Origin: Gammaproteobacteria bacterium
GTDB lineage: Bacteria > Pseudomonadota > Gammaproteobacteria > UBA6429 > Thiohalophilaceae
Direction of reading: 5' to 3'
NCBI GenBank assembly: GCA_030593785.1
Contig: JAUVGM010000059.1
Span: forward strand, 1 to 9,540
Length of the DNA: 9,540 nucleotides
Part shown: in pieces, positions 7,018-9,540 of the stretch
How positions within the stretch are numbered: the first letter of the stretch is position 1
Layout of the letters: every line of letters starts with the position of its first letter
Position numbers and translations under genes: made by a program
The notes under the pieces: model-generated
What the model was told of the DNA's origin: nothing
Databases searched by the model: none
The model's input: only the letters and a program-made list of their open reading frames with translations

Positions 7018-7048
7018 ATTTTATTAATATAATAAAATCAACAGGTTA
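7018..7048 (+). promoter_or_regulatory. IHF-like site with A/T tract
   Basis: AATCAA-CAGG-TTA (7036-7048) matches the IHF consensus WATCAA-N4-TTR at every fixed position. An all-A/T stretch lies directly upstream, where IHF sites often have one; it includes a 9-base inverted repeat with a 3-base spacer (7018-7038). The site sits between the NtrC-like sites and the sigma-54 promoter, where a bend would bring enhancer and polymerase together. IHF binding is inferred. Confidence 0.6.
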
Positions 7049-7076
7049 TCACCTTATTTAGCAAGTCCTTATATTC

Positions 7077-7092
7077 TGGCACGCATGTTGCT
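7077..7092 (+). promoter_or_regulatory. Sigma-54 promoter of nirB (-24/-12)
   Basis: TGGCACGCATGTTGCT matches the RpoN core consensus TGGCACG-N4-TTGCW at every fixed position, with the preceding C also fitting. The -24 GG (7078-7079) and -12 GC (7090-7091) have the required 10-base separation. The inferred transcript start is near 7103, giving a leader of about 55 bases to the nirB ATG. Such promoters are silent without an activator; the NtrC-like sites upstream supply the obvious candidate. Confidence 0.88.
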
Positions 7093-7112
7093 CTATAGGA
7101 TGCCAGCGATAG

Positions 7113-7129
7113 CAGATTAATCTAATCTG
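7113..7129. repeat. 17-base inverted repeat in the nirB leader
   Basis: CAGATTA and TAATCTG are perfect 7-base arms around ATC. The repeat covers about +10 to +27 from the inferred sigma-54 start and ends 28 bases before the nirB ATG. It contains a second, nested palindrome, AGATTAATCT (7114-7123). It could be an operator for a repressor acting as a roadblock, or an RNA hairpin. I do not recognise the binding protein. Confidence 0.5.
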
Positions 7130-7157
7130 AATAATTTAGACATAGTTGGAGCATAGG

Positions 7158-9540
7158 ATGAAAGAGAAACTGGTTGTAATTGGCAATGGCATGGCGGGTA
7201 TTCGTACCGTTGAAGAATTGCTGAAAATAGACGAAGAACGCTATGACATAACCGTTTTTGGCGCTGAACCGTACGGAAACTATAACCGTATTATGCTTTC
7301 GCCTGTGTTAGCGGGTGATAAGACCATTGATGAAATCATGCTCAATGATATGCAGTGGTATAAAGATAACAATGTGACTTTGCACAGTGGCAAAGAAGTC
7401 ACTTCTATCGACCGCGTTAATAAAAAAGTCATTGCCAATGACGGCACAGAAGAGTCTTATGATCGCCTATTAATTGCAACAGGATCTGATCCTTTCATTA
7501 TTCCTGTTCCAGGTAACGACCTTGAGGGTGTTATTTCATTCCGTGATATTAAAGATGTCGACAGCATGATAGTTGCCGCTAAAGAACACAAACACGCGGT
7601 TGTTATTGGTGGTGGTCTACTTGGTCTTGAAGCTGCAAACGGCTTAATGCAACAAGGCATGAGCGTAACGGTTGTTCATTTAATGGATAAACTGATGGAA
7701 CGCCAAATGGACGGTCCGGCAGCAGCAATGCTAAAAGAATCTCTTGAAGAACGTGGCTTACACTTTTTAATGGAAGCTTCAACAGAATCCATTATCGGTA
7801 AAGACCGGGTAGAAAAAGTTCGCTTTAAAGATGGTTCAGAAATTTATGCTGACCTGGTTGTTATGGCAGTAGGTATTAAGCCAAACGTTAAATTAGCAAA
7901 AGAAGCGGGTATTCATTGTGAACGCGGTATTGTGGTTAACGATACTTTACAAACTTACGACCCTTCAATTTATTCAGTAGGTGAGTGTGCACAACATCGT
8001 GGTATTGCTTACGGATTGGTTGCGCCTTTATTTGAAATGGCAAAAGTTTGTGCCAACCATTTAGCAAAAATGGGGATTGGTATCTACGAAGGCACAATGA
8101 CTTCAACCAAGTTAAAAGTGACTGGTATTGATTTGTTTTCTGCGGGTGACTTCATTGGTGATGAAACTACGGATGAGTTGGTTTTCCAGGATAAAGCGCG
8201 TGGCGTATACCGCAAGATTGTTGTTAAAGATAAAAAGATTCTTGGTGCGGTTATGTATGGCGATACCATTGATGGTACCTGGTACTTCGATCTTATGCGT
8301 GATGAAACAGATATTTCTGAATTCCGTGAAAACTTACTCTTTGGTCAAGCTCATTTAGGTGATTCAGGTCATGGTGATGATAGCCGTGTTGCCGCGATGT
8401 CAGATAGTGCAGAAATCTGTGGTTGTAATGGTGTAACTAAAGGTGACATCGTTAATGCCATTACGGTTAATAAGATTTTCACTCTTGATGAAGTTCGTGC
8501 GCATACTAAAGCATCAAGCTCATGTGGTTCATGTACAGGGCTTGTTGAGTCATTAATGTCTCATGTATTAGGTGGTGAGTTTTCAACGGCTCCACATTTA
8601 AAACCCATGTGTGGTTGTACAGATAAGTCACACGATACTGTTCGCGAAGCGATTGATACTCAAGGTTTCAAATCAGTGCAAACTGTTATGGAAGCCATGG
8701 AATGGAAGACGCCTAATGGTTGTAGCAAATGTCGTCCGGCAATTAACTATTATTTAGTGTGCAAATTCCCTGAATTAAAACTGGATGATGCTCAGTCACG
8801 TTTCATTAATGAACGTGCTCACGCAAATATTCAGGGTGATGGTACTTATTCTGTTATTCCACGTATGTGGGGTGGCATGACTACTCCTCAAGAATTGCGT
8901 GCTGTAGCCGATGCTGCTGAAAAATTCAATCTTAAAACGGTTCATGTAACAGGTGGTCAGCGCATCGGACTTTATGGATTGAAAAAAGAAGAGTTGCCTG
9001 GAATTTGGGATGACTTAAATAAAGCCGGAATGGTTTCTGGCCATGCCTATGGTAAAGCACTACGTACGGTTAAAACCTGTGTCGGTAAAGATTGGTGTCG
9101 TTTTGGTACACAAGATTCTACCGGCTTAGGTATTAAGTTAGAAAAAATGAGCTGGGGCTCATGGATGCCGCATAAATTCAAAATGGCTGCATCAGGTTGT
9201 CCACGTAACTGCGCAGAAGCAACGATTAAAGATTACGGTGTTGTTTGTGTTGATTCAGGTTATGAAATACATGTTGGTGGTAACGGCGGTATTAAGGTTC
9301 GTGCAACAGATTTACTTTGTAACGTAGATACGGAAGAAGAAGTATTGGAATACAGTGCAGCTTATATCCAGTTATATCGTGAAGAAGCACATTACCTTGA
9401 ACGTACTGCGCCTTGGATTGAGCGTGTCGGTTTAGCACACATCAAGGAAGCATTAGTTGATAATGAAACAAAACGTAAAGAGTTAGCAGAACGTTTTAAC
9501 TTCTCGCAAACCTTTATGCAGGATGATCCATGGGAAGAAC
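7158..9540 (+). CDS. nirB: NADH-dependent nitrite reductase large subunit (3' end outside window)
   Basis: NirB, with NirD, reduces nitrite to ammonium in the cytoplasm using NADH. The frame is open from the ATG at 7158 to the window edge: 794 full codons, against about 847 in E. coli, so roughly 50 residues are missing. Domains in order: an FAD fold with GNGMAG (9-14), an NADH fold with GGGLLG (151-156), and SVGEC closing the FAD region. Two BFD-like [2Fe-2S] modules follow, Cys421-x-Cys423 with Cys456-x2-Cys459, and Cys485-x-Cys487 with Cys522-x2-Cys525. Then come the nitrite/sulfite reductase ferredoxin-like half domain (MWGGMTTPQELRAVAD) and the siroheme/[4Fe-4S] site, Cys641-x5-Cys647 and Cys681-x3-Cys685 (SGCPRNCAE). 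All key cysteines are present. GGAG (7148-7151) lies 6 bases before the start. Upstream signals point to sigma-54 and NtrC control, which fits nitrite assimilation. nirD and perhaps nitrate reductase genes would be expected downstream. Confidence 0.96.
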   Translation, partial: MKEKLVVIGNGMAGIRTVEELLKIDEERYDITVFGAEPYGNYNRIMLSPVLAGDKTIDEIMLNDMQWYKDNNVTLHSGKEVTSIDRVNKKVIANDGTEESYDRLLIATGSDPFIIPVPGNDLEGVISFRDIKDVDSMIVAAKEHKHAVVIGGGLLGLEAANGLMQQGMSVTVVHLMDKLMERQMDGPAAAMLKESLEERGLHFLMEASTESIIGKDRVEKVRFKDGSEIYADLVVMAVGIKPNVKLAKEAGIHCERGIVVNDTLQTYDPSIYSVGECAQHRGIAYGLVAPLFEMAKVCANHLAKMGIGIYEGTMTSTKLKVTGIDLFSAGDFIGDETTDELVFQDKARGVYRKIVVKDKKILGAVMYGDTIDGTWYFDLMRDETDISEFRENLLFGQAHLGDSGHGDDSRVAAMSDSAEICGCNGVTKGDIVNAITVNKIFTLDEVRAHTKASSSCGSCTGLVESLMSHVLGGEFSTAPHLKPMCGCTDKSHDTVREAIDTQGFKSVQTVMEAMEWKTPNGCSKCRPAINYYLVCKFPELKLDDAQSRFINERAHANIQGDGTYSVIPRMWGGMTTPQELRAVADAAEKFNLKTVHVTGGQRIGLYGLKKEELPGIWDDLNKAGMVSGHAYGKALRTVKTCVGKDWCRFGTQDSTGLGIKLEKMSWGSWMPHKFKMAASGCPRNCAEATIKDYGVVCVDSGYEIHVGGNGGIKVRATDLLCNVDTEEEVLEYSAAYIQLYREEAHYLERTAPWIERVGLAHIKEALVDNETKRKELAERFNFSQTFMQDDPWEE

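Noticed and set aside
7018..7038. 21-base inverted repeat of A and T only as a separate operator
   Set aside because: It is pure A/T in an AT-rich genome and directly abuts the IHF-like site, so I treat it as the A/T tract of that site.
7103..7157. NasR/ANTAR-type antitermination leader
   Set aside because: The leader is only about 55 bases, with a single 3-base-loop hairpin and no pair of hexaloop stems or T-tailed terminator.
7457..8358. Open frames within nirB in other frames and on the other strand
   Set aside because: They lie wholly inside the clear nirB frame, have no ribosome sites or recognisable domains, and look like coding shadows.

Overview
The window reads as chromosomal DNA from an AT-rich gammaproteobacterium. 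The YbcJ-like and YehS-like proteins, the YliI-type dehydrogenase, the UPF0126/TRIC protein and the NirB are all families common in that class. The genus cannot be named from the sequence. I see no transposase, phage gene, tRNA, rRNA or CRISPR array.

Layout: (1) Positions 1-328 on the minus strand hold a small glycine-rich lipoprotein gene with a clear frame break. (2) From 529 to 4467 seven genes run on the plus strand. A two-helix membrane protein of unknown function, a YbcJ-type S4 RNA-binding protein and a YehS-type DUF1456 protein overlap end to end. After a gap of about 65 bases come an exported methionine sulfoxide reductase A, a GFA/CENP-V zinc protein and a periplasmic PQQ-type aldose dehydrogenase, tightly packed. 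A TRIC-type membrane channel protein ends the run. (3) A convergent gene at 4512-6848 on the minus strand encodes a c-di-GMP protein: a periplasmic ABC-type binding domain, one membrane helix, a degenerate GGDEF domain (GGNQF) and an apparently intact EAL domain. (4) A divergent intergenic region of 309 bases leads into the large subunit of NADH-dependent nitrite reductase (nirB). That gene starts at 7158 and runs off the right edge after 794 codons.

The strongest regulatory signal is upstream of nirB. Reading toward the gene there are two overlapping NtrC-like sites (6948-6977), an A/T-rich tract followed by an exact IHF-consensus match (7036-7048), and a consensus sigma-54 promoter (7077-7092, -24 GG and -12 GC). 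The inferred transcript start is near 7103. This is the textbook order of enhancer, DNA bend and sigma-54 promoter. It suggests that this nirB is switched on by nitrogen limitation, so it probably serves nitrite assimilation rather than anaerobic detoxification, whose usual mark is an FNR site. A 17-base inverted repeat (7113-7129) in the short leader and a possible sigma-70 promoter overlapping the NtrC sites may add further control.

The rest is mostly conserved housekeeping and accessory genes. I see no clearly new multi-gene system. The items most worth checking are the nirB control region, the sensory c-di-GMP protein of unknown ligand, and the broken lipoprotein gene.
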